A stretch of DNA of 64,000 bases from Daucus carota subsp. sativus (Eukaryota; Streptophyta; Magnoliopsida; Apiales; Apiaceae): contig NC_030385.2 of the NCBI RefSeq assembly GCF_001625215.2, forward strand, positions 43,115,598-43,179,597. Direction: 5' to 3'. Below are positions 40,633 through 52,268 of this stretch, in pieces. Position 1 is the first letter of the stretch, and each line of letters opens with the position of its first letter. The position numbers and the translations under genes were made by a program. The notes beneath the pieces were generated by a model. The model ran no database searches, was not told where the DNA came from, and saw only the letters and a list, made by a program, of their open reading frames with translations.

Positions 40633-40640
40633 TATATAAA
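40633..40640 (+). promoter_or_regulatory. TATA box of the AGP gene
   Basis: TATATAAA in the context CCCCTATATAAACACTTC, about 125 bp upstream of the start codon and followed by a C-rich, CT-rich leader. Spacing suits a plant core promoter with a roughly 90-base 5' leader. Confidence 0.65.
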
Positions 40641-40758
40641 CACTTCATTCTTCTTCCAACTCTCCCAACACAAACTCTCTCAACACCTCCAAAACCTTTT
40701 AACGCATAAATCGAGCCGAGTCGAGTCTGAGTTTTCGATAAATAAAAAACATACCGCA

Positions 40759-41115
40759 ATGGCACTCTCAAAAATTATTCTCACAATAATGCTAGCAACA
40801 ATATTTGCATCTGCCATAGCTCAATCCCCCGCACCATCACCTTCCTCCACTCCATCAACTCCCCCGGTCTCTTCGCCACCTCCAATTGTTGCACCAACTT
40901 CTTCTCCTACCGCGTCACCCCCTTCGGATTCTCCTTTATCGTCTCCTCCAGCTCCACCTGCCGCGACTCCATCCGCAACTCCACCGTCGGCTATCTCCAC
41001 CACTCCTAGCAATGCACCTGCCGGAACTCCTGACAATGCTGCTGGTCTCAACAGAGTCACCGTTGCTGGCTCCGGTGCAGTGGCATTATTCGCAGCCGTT
41101 GCATTGTTGATTTAA
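40759..41115 (+). CDS. Classical arabinogalactan protein, GPI-anchored
   Basis: A 118-residue cell-surface proteoglycan backbone. Residues 1-21 form a hydrophobic signal peptide (MALSKIILTIMLATIFASAIA). The mature region starts with QSPAPSPSS and is dominated by Pro, Ala, Ser and Thr, with many SP, AP and PP dipeptides, the substrates for proline hydroxylation and arabinogalactan addition (family knowledge). The C-terminus ends in a short hydrophobic segment (VALFAAVALLI) after a small-residue stretch, as expected for GPI-anchor addition. No cysteines or fasciclin domain, so it is a classical AGP. Single exon with a clear TATA box upstream. Function in this family (growth, signalling, pollen) cannot be assigned to one member by sequence. 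Confidence 0.92.
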   Translation: MALSKIILTIMLATIFASAIAQSPAPSPSSTPSTPPVSSPPPIVAPTSSPTASPPSDSPLSSPPAPPAATPSATPPSAISTTPSNAPAGTPDNAAGLNRVTVAGSGAVALFAAVALLI

Positions 41116-42790
41116 CGAGAATATCGGTGATCGATTTTTTGTTTTTTTTGGGAAATTTTTCTTGTAATACTTTGTTCGGATGTTGATCAGTACATGTGGT
41201 GATCGGATGTGTTTTATTTAATTTTTGTTAATAAAATTCTTTGTTTCGGTTAATTTTTGATTCGGTTTACTATTACTCGAGCTAGCAAATTGTTGAAATG
41301 ATCTACCGTGGTGTTAGTGTAACGGATGATTTATTGATTACCTGTTGAAAACGGTACGTTAATTTAGTAGATTATAGAAAAAGTTATGTAGCTGTAACGA
41401 AGCATGTGGAACGTGCAGGTTATGAGGTGTTTCGAAACGTTCTAAAAAAGCATGTGGTAAGGTAACATGGTGGGGAACAAATTACATAATAATTTGATTA
41501 GATTTAAAGGAAGTGGTGGCTTGGCTAATATTAAAGATTGACGTGAGGAAAATATTCATTTAAACCGTACTATTAATTTGTTAAGGAATTCCGTTCATAA
41601 TATTCACAATCACATATACTAAAGTAATTTAAGATTTACGGATTTACGCATTTTATGGCAAGTACTGGTTGGGGTCATGTACAATTTTCATTACGAATGT
41701 AAAAGAGTTTATGTGCATGGACTTTGACCAGTTCTAACAAATTTGGATTACAATTTAGGTCATTATTTCAGCTTATATATAATATATACCATAATATTTT
41801 TCTGATTCGTTATGTTTGCTCTGTTTTTTAAATTTAAAAAATAAAATTGGTGAGAGTATTTTTGATTATTAATTAAATTAATATATTTAGTACTCCATAG
41901 TTCAATATTATATATCTACAAAATTGTGATAAAATAAATCCTATTTATCTATTCTCTTATATTTAAAAAAATTCTTCGATGTACAAAATCATCGATACAA
42001 AATTTTTGAATATAAATTTATTGATAAAAAATTCATTGAAATCGCACTTATAATCAGTTTTCCACATATATTTAGATAAATTAATATATTTAGTACTCTA
42101 TAGTTCAAGATTATCTATAATTATCATAAAATAAATCCTATTGATCTATTCTCTTATATTTTCATTAAATTTTAGGTATGTATTTAAATACTATACAGCC
42201 TTTATGTATTTAATATTATATAATCTTTAGCCGGTAATTATTTATAAAGAAAATATGTGTAATTAACAACCCCTGAACCCTATTAGAAACCTATTACCAT
42301 TACTTCTTTATGTTGTATGATTCATGTTAAAAAAATTATATCTGGGAATAGGCTAAATACCTACAAACAACTGTTTTGCCCCAGCATAGCATCAAAGTTT
42401 ATGTGCGCTTGAAGCAAATAAAACAAATAATCCCTACAATTTGTTATCAATTCTTTTAGTACATCAATCAAGAACATTCATTTTTTTAGTTATTCTAGCT
42501 AGTATTTATGCCAAATTTAACTAACAGTACTTTGTAAGTAGTTTAGTTGAATATTTTCTAAGTTATAGTTGAATATAGATTTCAATAATCCCGGTGAAAT
42601 CAAAACAAAGTAGATTTAAGTTGACAATGAAATACAGATCGATGAACCCTAATTAAGGCTTACTAAAAACTGTCACAATATCTGAATATTGTTTACCAAA
42701 TGATGTATATAACAAGCCTTAAAGAACCTTAAAACCCTAATTAATAGATCAGATTTATAGTCACCTAGAAAATAAAATAATTACTGATAA
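41116..42790. other. Intergenic DNA between the AGP and ZF-HD genes
   Basis: Contains the AGP 3' region and AT-rich DNA. A roughly 80-bp AT-rich segment (TTAGTACTCCATAGTTCAA, then AAATAAATCCTATTTATCTA) occurs near 41888 and again, diverged, near 42089. No gene recognised. Confidence 0.45.
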
Positions 42791-43402
42791 TTAAGGTCGA
42801 GTGTGCTTGTTGTTATGCATCCAAACCTTAAAAACCTGCCGCTGAATCCCACTCTCCTTGCAAAACTCCTCCACCACCGCCTCATCTTGCTGCTGTACGC
42901 GCCACCCCAATCTCTCCGCCACCTCCGTCATCCTCTCCTTCTGCTCCCGCGTAAACTTCGTCCTGAATCTCTTCCTCGACGACCCTCCTCCACTGCTGCT
43001 AGGGTTAGGGTTTCCCAATTCTTGATCCATCTCCAACTGCGCCGCCACTGGCCTCTGCTGGCTCATCGGGGTCACTAGGTACCCCGATGGACGGTGGTAC
43101 TGCGGCGGCATTGTCTCCGCCTCGCTTTGTCTGCGGTGAAAGTTTCTGTGACAAGTACAAGCGGCGCATCTGAGGGCATCTAGGGTTCCTTCTTGTCCAG
43201 CTGGCATGAACTCTCTGCAGCCATCTACAGCATTGCCGCCGATTCCAATTGCCTGGTTCTTCAAGCACTCCTTGTATTTGTATCCGCCGGCCCTACTCCT
43301 AAAAGCTTCTGGAACCGTCGAAACGTAATTCGACGGCGCCAGCTGCTGCATTTCCTCATCTTGTTCTTGCTCCTCAAATTCCATCTCTCTTTTGTCTTTC
43401 AA
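42791..43402 (-). CDS. Zinc-finger homeodomain (ZF-HD) transcription factor
   Basis: A 203-residue, single-exon DNA-binding protein of the plant-specific ZHD family. The ZF dimerisation domain spans about residues 41-92: [20 protein letters not shown], then CREFMPAG and [15 protein letters not shown], with C46, C62, C79, C82, H85 and H89 as likely ligands. A linker rich in Pro, Gln, Ser and Gly follows. The homeodomain covers about 143-202 ([16 protein letters not shown] at its start, [11 protein letters not shown] as the recognition helix, with the ZHD-typical WMHNNKH). The N-terminus is acidic. A second Met at residue 7 (MEFEEQEQ) is an alternative start. Family members form homo- and heterodimers through the ZF domain and act in floral, leaf and stress programmes; the member here is not assigned. 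The short C-terminus ends directly after the homeodomain. Confidence 0.95.
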   Translation of the reverse strand: MKDKREMEFEEQEQDEEMQQLAPSNYVSTVPEAFRSRAGGYKYKECLKNQAIGIGGNAVDGCREFMPAGQEGTLDALRCAACTCHRNFHRRQSEAETMPPQYHRPSGYLVTPMSQQRPVAAQLEMDQELGNPNPSSSGGGSSRKRFRTKFTREQKERMTEVAERLGWRVQQQDEAVVEEFCKESGIQRQVFKVWMHNNKHTRP

Positions 43403-43567
43403 GCCTATCTCTTTCTGCTATATATCCAGATTAATATATTGGGCTTGTTATAAAAAATGTAGGTTTATGTAGAAAAGTGACAATGGTTGTAAAAATTATT
43501 GACGCTGACAAGAGATAGTGCGGGTAAAATGCTTGAAATAGTATGTCCAGAAATGTTTGCTATTTTG

Positions 43568-43639
<72 letters not shown>

Positions 43640-44510
43640 CAAGGGGAATTTGTGCCACTTTACGATGTATACAAAACAAAACCATGGATTATCCCAAGCA
43701 AATTACTTCGTTTTGAATGTCGGTGTCCTGGGCTCAAATTGTTATTATTATTTTAAAAATTGATGATTAATTATTTTATATTTCTTAACTTGTTGAACTG
43801 ATTAAATATTTGATTATTCAATTAGTTATCTAATTAATTTTCAATCGTTTTAGTTGAGCTTCCTAATTTTATTTTATTTTGAAAAAAATTAATCTTTCTG
43901 ATTTCCTTGTTTCATGTATACATCAAGAGAAGTGCTAGGTAAATAAATTTCTCAAATATTTAACAAATGATATAACATAACACATGATAATTTTTAATTT
44001 GGGGACGCATATGTATGCATGTGAGGTCCCATATTATTGTTAAGAAAATTATTTATGTATTGGCAATTCAATATTTAAAAAAATAATAATTGGATAATCT
44101 AGCCTTTCATATACGTCGAGTAAGTCCAATTATCATTTTAATCGATAATAAACAAAAGAAAGATAATTGAAATTTAAAAGCTCTGGTGGAGTAATGATTT
44201 CGTGATTACTGAAAGATTCTTCATTTTGTCATCAGTGTGGATCCTCATCACTCCCTCACTGTACTGCGTAGATGACGATGGTGACAAGACAGGAGTAAAA
44301 ACCGGCTGATTCTTACATGAAAAATACTTTGACAGCCTTATGCATTTTCTCTAATCAAACAAGCAATCAATCAATCATTGTCTTTTATCTCTGATCTTTT
44401 AGCATCTCTATCTCTTACCTGCAAATCTGCGATAATATTGTTACTGATACTGTACATACAAGGCAAGGGGCCTCTCCACTTGTCTCCAACTATTGCGCCA
44501 GGGCTATCAC
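43403..44510. other. Upstream DNA of the ZF-HD gene
   Basis: A minus-strand TATATAGC near 43420 is a possible TATA box. Then come the long AT microsatellite and AT-rich DNA with no gene. The frame at 43499-43756 is only the AT repeat read as Ile-Tyr. Confidence 0.4.
43570..43637. repeat. (AT)n microsatellite
   Basis: About 33 AT units without interruption, roughly 170 bp upstream of the ZF-HD start codon. Confidence 0.97.
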
Positions 44511-44696
44511 CAGGGGCGGATCTAGAGACAGAATTTAGGGGGGGCACCAAGCAAATTTTCAGAAAACACCTATATATTTTTAAATTTTGGGGGGGCACTT
44601 CTGTAATTTTGTAAAATTTAGAATGGTGAAAATATGTAAAAAAAAATTTTAGGGGGGGCACGTGTCCCCCCGTGCCTCTTACTAGATCCGCCCCTG
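44511..44696. mobile_element. hAT-type MITE with 8-bp target duplication
   Basis: 186 bp. Ends CAGGGGCGGATCTAG and CTAGATCCGCCCCTG are perfect inverted repeats. The flanks GCTATCAC at 44503-44510 and 44697-44704 are identical, an 8-bp duplication typical of hAT elements. The interior has G-runs (GGGGGGGCAC) and no coding capacity. Confidence 0.92.
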
Positions 44697-46269
44697 GCTA
44701 TCACAACCTCACACCACCTATTTCTATTCTTTTGATATGCACAAATAATTTTCTTACATTTTTAAATTAATACATTTAATAATAACGAAGGATTATTATT
44801 TGCTTCAAAATATTCTGAATTCAGATATTTTGTTGATTTTGGGTTTATGATATATGAAGGGGTAGCCACTTCAAAAATATTTTGAACTAGGCGAGTTTCA
44901 TCGTTGCAAACCAAACTCAAACCCATAAATACAAGTTAAAATATACTCTCTCCATCTCATTTAACTCTATACGTTCATTATTTAACACATATTTTAATAT
45001 TTTTATAAAATATATTTCTATAATTTATTGTTAAGATTTTCTTCTTCTGAATAAGAAATTAATAGTTAAATTGTTATTCAGGAAAAAAAATTAAAAATAA
45101 ATTTTATACTTTAAAGAAGATTAAAGTGTGTGTCGTACCCCTACATATATCGTGTCCCTACATATACAACTCAGGGTTACGGAGGGAGTATATCTCAAGC
45201 CAGCAGGTATAGATTTCTATATCTTGGCACTTAAAATAAGTATTTTCATGAATCTCATCTCTCTTTTAAATATTTAATACAAAAATAAATCAATTATCCA
45301 AAAATATATTAAAATAACTAATTAATTGTTTCAAAAAAATAACTAATTAATTCATCAGTCGATAATTTATATCCCCGGATCTAGCAATTGGCTCAACCAA
45401 CCACATAAATGACACCTGAAACTTATTAACTCTAGCCCGTTCTTAATTACAATACCAAACATGGAGTAACGATTACAATGAATTACAATAGTTTCGAAAA
45501 CACACCCCCTACTCCCGACCAAGACACCAGGACCTGGAACAGGACAATTAGATTTGTGCGGCCCACTGAGATATTGACAGGCAAGCTGGCCTGACAAATG
45601 TCTCAGACTGGACCAAGCAGTCTGGGCCCATCGTTATTCAGATCATCTTTTCACATTTTCATCTACTAACGACCCAGTATGGCCTGCCTCAAATGCCTGA
45701 TGCCTCAGGACCTCAATGGAGCATTTGAGGCCGGCTAATCTGCTAATGTCATTCACAAATCACAATCGATGCATGATGAGAATTGAGAGCAATACAGTAT
45801 TATGTATTTATGTGTACCACATAAGACTTTAGTTGCCAATAGACAGCCAATAAAAGGCCTCAAGGTAGGTGATATAAAGAGAGAAATCAATCTGGCAGTC
45901 TCACATTCAACCCAGAGAACTAAAAAAATGAACAAAAAGACAACCAGCAGAGTTAGAACAAGGTCCAAAACCAAACTGATATATAGTTACTCAATAAATG
46001 AACAAATGTACAAATATTTTGGTTAAGTGCATTACAAATGGGAAACACAATCATCATTTTCTGTCCATCCATTTGCATCAAGTACCAGCACACAACAATT
46101 TGACAACCACTTGAATAATTTTACTAGTACACATATCCAGACATATTCAGAGGCAGGAATGTACTACTGCACATTACCTCTGAAAGATCACATGGTATTG
46201 TATCTACACCACAACTTCATGACAAATCACAGCTGTTACTCACATTATAGAAAGATTGGCTACAGCATA
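44697..46269. other. Intergenic DNA downstream of the GEM-like gene
   Basis: Mostly AT-rich with short frames only. A weak Stowaway-like remnant lies at about 44946-45188 (starts CTCTCTCCATCTCATT, ends GTTACGGAGGGAG, TA-flanked). The stretch near 46270 probably holds the GEM-like 3' untranslated region. Confidence 0.45.
44946..45188. mobile_element. Possible degraded Stowaway-like MITE
   Basis: TA flanks and the right end TACGGAGGGAG fit, but the left arm CTCTCTCCATCTC pairs poorly beyond the first 12 bases. Confidence 0.4.
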
Positions 46270-48047
46270 TCACTGAGGGCGGGACTCTAAAGCGCCTTGT
46301 AAATGTTTGACAGCATTATCATAATTAACAAACCCCATGAACCAGAATTCGTGATTGTCAACTGAGATAACCTGAATGTATTTTTCGGCTTTGTTCACCT
46401 TGCTTGCAGATGGATTTACTGCTTTCAGTTGATATATAGGGATGACCACCTGATTGCAAATTTTCAAGGTGAGAGCAATAAGCATTAGTAGCCCAAATAC
46501 TAAAACTCTAGAACTTGGTCAATTCATATAAAAAATCACATACTCAGAGGCAGGAGTGTGTAACAATGCTGGGTATGAAGCAGCCCCTTCTATACATACA
46601 TTATATATATGCTAATACTATAAGCCCAAAGGACAATATATCCATCATAATCACAACGAAGACATAGACGTAAGATTTCACTTCAACATTTCACGCAAAA
46701 TACAATAAACAACTTTAATTCTTTGATAATTTTATATCGTTCCCGAACTTTTCAGACAGAAGTTGCAATCTCTGTGATAATATAATATTAAGATTTTTGT
46801 GAATAATTCCAAATCAAATGTAACACCGACATTAAGACATCACTCCTTTTCCACCAGAACAAGTTCATATTGTAACACCCCAGTCCCACATCGAGAAGAG
46901 TGAGGATATTTGTTCAGTTTATAAGCATAAGTACTACTACTAATTGCACCAACAAATCATGATCTTTTGGGGGCCTGTGGTGGGCTTGTGGATTACCCAA
47001 GTTGTTGCAGTTGGGCCAGTATATTTCGGCTTATTTTCGGATTCGGAGTTCGGGACTTGACCCGATTTTCGAAAAAGACTCGGGATTTGACCCGGGTTGT
47101 TTCAGCTTACTATCAAACATCTAAGTATCTAACTACTGAAACCATAGATGGCCTCTGGACTTTGTGGTCCTCTAGCTAAAACATCTAACAACCTCCAACT
47201 TAAAGAACAACGTCAACATTAATTGTACTTCAACACATATATTACCATAAAATTTTAATTATCAATATATAGTAGTAAGAAATTTTGATTATCAATAGAT
47301 GATAGTAAGATTTAAGCATTTATAGATAAAAGGACTTCAAAAAATTTACACTCAATTACAAAAATAATACCTCCGTCACATTTTCTATTATGTTTGTCCC
47401 AAAATATTGGCCGAATTTATTAAATATGGTAAATTAAGTGTTATTTATGTTAACTTATTTGAAAAACAATGCATTTCGCTTTGGCAACTATTAGTTTATT
47501 TTAATTTGATTGAATTGAATGTGGAATTTGATTTGCTAGTATAATAAGTAGGACGGAGTAATTATATACATGATGCTACTGCTACAGTGCTACTAGACTC
47601 AACCTTCATCCAAAGTTGCTTCACCATAAATACTTACCAACACATATATATCAATTAAAAAGTTTATCTACATCAATAAACAATAATACTAATATTTTAC
47701 TTGCATAGTAGTTCGTCTCTATATCGAAGTATGCAGGTATGAGCATGCAACTAATAGACTACACTTAAACCTGCATTATCTAATAAGTCTTTCATACACT
47801 AGTTCATTTCAATTTCAGATTATAATATGCAACTGTAATGATGTCAACAGCTAGTTTATTTATGATATAATGCAGTGACAGATACAACATGGGGGCAATG
47901 GTAGTGATTGCCCCCACCAACTCTCAAACTCATGTATATCTACAACTGCATTAGTAGAGTTTACAAGGTGATTGATAGCTAGAGTTTGTTAAAGTGCATG
48001 TGAGCAAATACCCATTTTCAGTCTAAGTGGGATGACAGGGTATGATA

Positions 48048-48091
<44 letters not shown>

Positions 48092-51073
48092 ATATATATT
48101 TGACACTTTTGTGTAACTTTTATACCCCGAGTCCCCAATATTTATTAATTTGTTTCCAGTATCCTCAGTAATACTACTGACCCATCATTATTTGCAGTTG
48201 TTATTTTAGTGTTTTTATGCATCACTGTACACAGTTGTCCAGCAGGGATACACCAAGTCACAAGAAATTTTACACCTAATAACTGCCTATGCAATTATCA
48301 TTCAGAATGTTGTTATTAATTAGCAGATGCATGTTGAAGAAGTCAAGGCTAGGACTCATATACACCCCACTATTTACAGAAGAAAGGCAACAATGATGTA
48401 AAAAAGCCCTACATGAAAGTCTATTAATTGGATCAAGAGATATAAACATAAGTACAAACCAATGTACCTTGTAATAACTCCACTGCGTTTCCTCGCCATT
48501 TTTGTAGGACAGAGGATTGTCACTACAAAATGCCAGCTTTGCAGTTGACAGGTACATTACCCCCATGACTGGACCAGCAGATGTAGATAGATAGCAGGCA
48601 TAGGACTTCAAAAGTTTCTCTTCAGGGACAGTTTCAAAGGATTGTCGGAAAACTTTTTCATAACCTCCTTCAGCAATAACTTTTGTACTTTGAGCAATTC
48701 TTCCAACAGCGGCATCAGTAACACTAGGGGCAGTCTTCACTGATTTCAAAATTAGATTTAAAATTAAATCACAAGCTAAAACTGAAGAACGTATTTCTGC
48801 CAAAAAATAAACAGTCAAGGCTATGAGCCCGTTAGGGTAAACTTAGGCTCCGTTAGAGCCAGTTAGGGTAAACTTAGGCTCCGTTTAGTATTGTTGTTGC
48901 AGACAGCAGCATTTTGCTGAAAAGCATGTGAAAAACTACTTGGTAAATTTAAAAGCAGTTTTAACAGATATAGCTAAAAGCTGCTTTTAGGAAAAGCATG
49001 CCCATCATACTTTTGAAAAAAGCTACTTTTTAGCTTTTGCATGAAGTTGTTACATATTTTACTATCAAATCTCCCCGAAAACATTATTTTTTATATTATA
49101 ACTCAATATATACAAATATGAAAAAAAATACCAAATAGTTTCAATTATCTTATATATGTAAATCTCAGCCAAAGTTTTATCAATTTCACTATAAAAACTC
49201 AAACAATACATATAAATTAGGACGGCGGGAGTACCTACAGGCTACAAATAAAAACCTGGTTTGAACTCAGTTTCTACCTTATTTGAACTTGAACACGGTT
49301 TCGGATTTATTACACGAACATATACTTTTAACTTGGGTAAAAAATAACTTTAAACTCTCAAACAAACAGGCTCATAGTCACATATATACATACGTATATA
49401 CAAGCAAACATTGAAGCGAAAACTAATGTGAAAACCAGAGATCCTAACTTCTAACACTATATACATTATATTATTATATTTACAATAATTAAAATATCTT
49501 CTGTTTTTTGCATAAATATAATTAAATTTTATAAAATCCCATTATTACAATGTATCATTGTGAAACGATACTAATAATAAACCAACTACTGCAGAACTGC
49601 AAAAAAATTGCAAAATCGTAAAAAAAATATGATTCAATTGTTTAAAGAGAAGGATTCACAATTGTGGAATCTAGAACATATTTAGAATGAAAAAAAATTT
49701 ATAGCTTTTTTTTGTGACATGGTCCATAGAGAATTCCTAACTCGTATTGTTATTATTTCAAAAAAAATCCCTGGTTCTGAAAAAAAAAAAATAGGAAGCA
49801 GAATTTGATTATGCAATATAATCATATTGCTTTTGCAAACCAACAAACTGATTTATTATGCATCTTTTCTTCTTTTTTTTCTTTATATTGTAATATTTAT
49901 TTATTTCATATATATAAAGTAGTAAATATCTTGGGGACTTTTTAGGTTTGCAATGCAAGGGACTTCACCCCGTAGTGTTACTATGTGTGTGTGTGTAAAA
50001 CAATAATTAAATTAATATTTCATTTTAAGGATCATTTATTACCACCCTAGCCCTCTCACTACCTCTTACAGTTCTATAAAATGAACCAAAAGATTATAAC
50101 AATTTAGACCATGAGATAATTGCCCTTTAACAATAGAGTAAATAAGCTAAGAATCCATAGAATATAATCTGTAAAACAGACATAAATTAATTAGTTACAC
50201 TGCTCACTATTAGCTAACAAGTTAAATGGTCAGTGATAATCATCTAAATATTATTACTTATAATAAACATAGAAACAAGTAGACACGCCAGTAAAACAAA
50301 CAGAGAACAAACGAAACACTTACAGTGTTGCCATGTATTTCCAGCAAGATCTCCGGCTTTCTTTGAAGCCTCAGCAGCCTTCTTTCCCCATTTCCCGAGC
50401 ACATCCTTAACAGTATCCATCGATTCTACCAAAAACAATCAAATCACTAACGTCAATAAAGTCAAACCTCGATAAATCAACAAACTAACCGCCCACTCTC
50501 GCACTATACAGACACAGTAACTTCTAAACCCTACAAGTTAACAATCTCAACTATCACAGTAAACACAGCCACAGTCAATTTGCAAAACTCGATATATTAA
50601 CAATCTCAACAAACTAAGCGCGATCACAGTAAATTCTTTAACTCCCTAAATTGACAATCTCAACAAACTAAGCGCGATCACGGTAGATAGACGGTAAATA
50701 CAGCCGCGGTATATATTTTACACTCCATAAATTAATAAAATTCTCGGATCCGACAAGTATAACATAATCAGGGATCGAGTGACTCACTCTTCACCGAAGA
50801 AGCCGGGACGGGAGCGGGGGACACGTAGGGGTTCGATTCAGGAGGCATCGTAGTGGCGGTAACTTCGGGCGCGGCGGAGGATCGGGGAGCGTCGACCGGC
50901 GGCGGCTGAGAAGTGACCGGAACGGAGGTCCAGTTGTCGGAAGCGGGGGGAGGGGGCGGAGCGACGTCGTTTGGATCGAGCTTAGGGTACGGAACGTAAT
51001 CAGCCGAGTGAGGAGCCGTTTGTTTTTCTGGTTGGGCTTGTTGCGATATATTCTCTTGATTGTTGGGATTCAT
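46270..51073 (-). CDS. GEM-like GRAM-domain protein (FIP1/GEML family), four exons
   Basis: Members bind membrane lipids or partner proteins through a GRAM domain; GEM itself links cell division to epidermal patterning, and several GEM-like genes respond to ABA (family knowledge). Minus-strand exons: 51073-50788, 50425-50324, 48739-48468 and 46449-46270, with GT-AG junctions that keep the frame (840 nt, 279 residues). Residues 1-96 are Pro, Ala and Ser rich, probably disordered. Exon 2 gives a Lys- and Ala-rich helix ([20 protein letters not shown]) and then GNTWQH. Exon 3 begins [20 protein letters not shown] and contains [30 protein letters not shown] and [12 protein letters not shown], all typical of the family. 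Exon 4 carries [32 protein letters not shown] and the C-terminus. It appears intact. Introns 2 and 3 hold MITE remnants. Confidence 0.94.
46862..47180. repeat. Dispersed-repeat segment in GEM-like intron 3
   Basis: Begins TGTAACACCCCAGTCCCACA and continues with GGGCCTGTGGTGGGCTTGTG and two near-identical phrases (GGGACTTGACCCG, GGGATTTGACCCGGG). The opening resembles plant TRIM or LTR ends, and part of it recurs in ISA3 intron 18. No coding content is visible. Confidence 0.5.
47370..47558. mobile_element. Short Stowaway-like MITE in GEM-like intron 3
   Basis: TA-flanked, 189 bp. The left end CCTCCGTCACATTTTCTATTA and the right end TAATAAGTAGGACGGAG are imperfect inverted repeats. Confidence 0.55.
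48051..48089. repeat. (TG)n microsatellite in GEM-like intron 3
   Basis: About 19 TG units without interruption. Confidence 0.95.
48831..49230. repeat. MITE remnants in GEM-like intron 2
   Basis: GTTAGGGTAAACTTAGGCTC is duplicated 31 bp apart (48831 and 48862). CTCCGTTTAGTATTGTTGTTGC and AAAAGCTGCTTTTAGGAAAAGC then resemble the ends and interior of the Tourist-like element at 51947. Near 49217, GGACGGCGGGAGTA is a Stowaway right end without a visible partner. Confidence 0.4.
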
Positions 51074-51620
51074 GGCGAATTTTTCGAGGGAGTTGTGTTG
51101 GGGGTAACGGTGGCGTGGATGGGTTTTGAGATGCGCGGGTTTGAATTTTTGTGTGATTTTTGTTTGGGGGTTCTAGAGATGGATTAGAAATATTTATCTC
51201 GAAGCTGGTGTGTATTTTAATTTAATTTTATTACTTAGCCACTGCAGTTAGGAACGCTGGCACACGCGTGATTTGATTATTTTCCTTAAGATCACCTGCT
51301 GTGTTGATTAAGACTTCCTGGAGCCTGGAGGTCGGTTCATGTTATCAGGAAATAATTATGAGATCATTTCAAACTATTAGTATCTTGTTTTTTATTAGAA
51401 AATCTTGTTTTTTTTGAAATATATTTCTAGATCATTTTTTTTTTGACTAAATATTTCTAGATCATTTAGATACATAATTAGGATTATTATTTCTCAAATT
51501 AAATAAATAAATATGTGATTAATATTCTAACTCAAAAAAATGATAATAATGTATATATTTTTGATAATCATAAAAATAATTTTTTAATTATGCGGTCAGA
51601 GATATCAAAAATAAGTGATA
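51074..51620. other. Upstream DNA of the GEM-like gene
   Basis: Leader and promoter region on the minus strand. No clear TATA box was picked out and no gene is present. Confidence 0.4.
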
Positions 51621-51932
51621 CTCCCTCCGTCCCGGTCATTTGTATACAAATGGCTGGGACACGGAGACCAAGAAACTGGGTAAGAAATGAGTAAAGTTGG
51701 ATGAAAAGTGGGTATAGTGGTGGGACCCATTTATATTTAATAATAAATTTGAGATAGTGGAGGAAAGTGGTGGGTGTAATAGTATTTATATTATTATAGA
51801 AGGGAGATAGTGGAAGAAAGTAGTTGGTGTAATGATGTTTTATATTATAAAAGTTTACTATTTTTGGAATGTATACAATTGATGGGACGTTCCAAAAAGG
51901 AAACTGTATACAATTTATTGGGACGGAGGGAG
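51621..51932. mobile_element. Stowaway MITE about 550 bp upstream of the GEM-like gene
   Basis: TA-flanked, 312 bp, ends CTCCCTCCGTCCCGG and TTGGGACGGAGGGAG, same subfamily as 8983 and 10362 but in the opposite orientation (CATTTGTATACAAATGG on the left). Confidence 0.88.
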
Positions 51933-51946
51933 TAGCACTTAACTAA

Positions 51947-52268
51947 GGGTCTGTTTGGGCTGCTGTTGGAAACTGTCGTGCTGTCAGGAAAAATGCTGGT
52001 AAAAATGTGTTGTTGTAGAAATCAGATAACTGTTTGGTAATTTTTTGATACGTGCTTATTTTGAGTTATAATATAGAAAAAACAATGTTTTTGATGAGAT
52101 TTGATAGTGACATCTGTAATTCTGGCAAAAGCTGAATAGCAGCTTTTTCCAAAAGCATGGGAAGACCTGTTTTTTCTAAAAGCTGCTTTTAAATTTACCA
52201 AACAGTTTTTCACCTGCTTTTCGGGAAAAAAAAAACTGTTTTTGCTGACAACAACACCAAACAGTACC
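51947..52268. mobile_element. Tourist-like (PIF/Harbinger) MITE
   Basis: 322 bp flanked by TAA on both sides. The ends GGGTCTGTTTGG and CCAAACAGTACC are inverted repeats, and the complementarity extends inward (GCTGTTGG, TGTTGTTG with CAACAACA). TAA flanks and a GTTTGG-type terminus fit PIF/Harbinger MITEs. It lies 14 bp from the neighbouring Stowaway. Confidence 0.75.

Noticed and set aside
40821..41110. Additional frames on both strands over the AGP gene
   Set aside because: They are shadows of the Pro/Ala/Ser codon bias. Only the frame from 40759 has a signal peptide and a GPI tail.
42803..43453. Plus-strand and second minus-strand frames over the ZF-HD gene
   Set aside because: They overlap the ZF-HD coding exon in other frames and lack motifs.
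43499..43756. 85-codon frame with an Ile-Tyr run
   Set aside because: It is a translation of the AT microsatellite.
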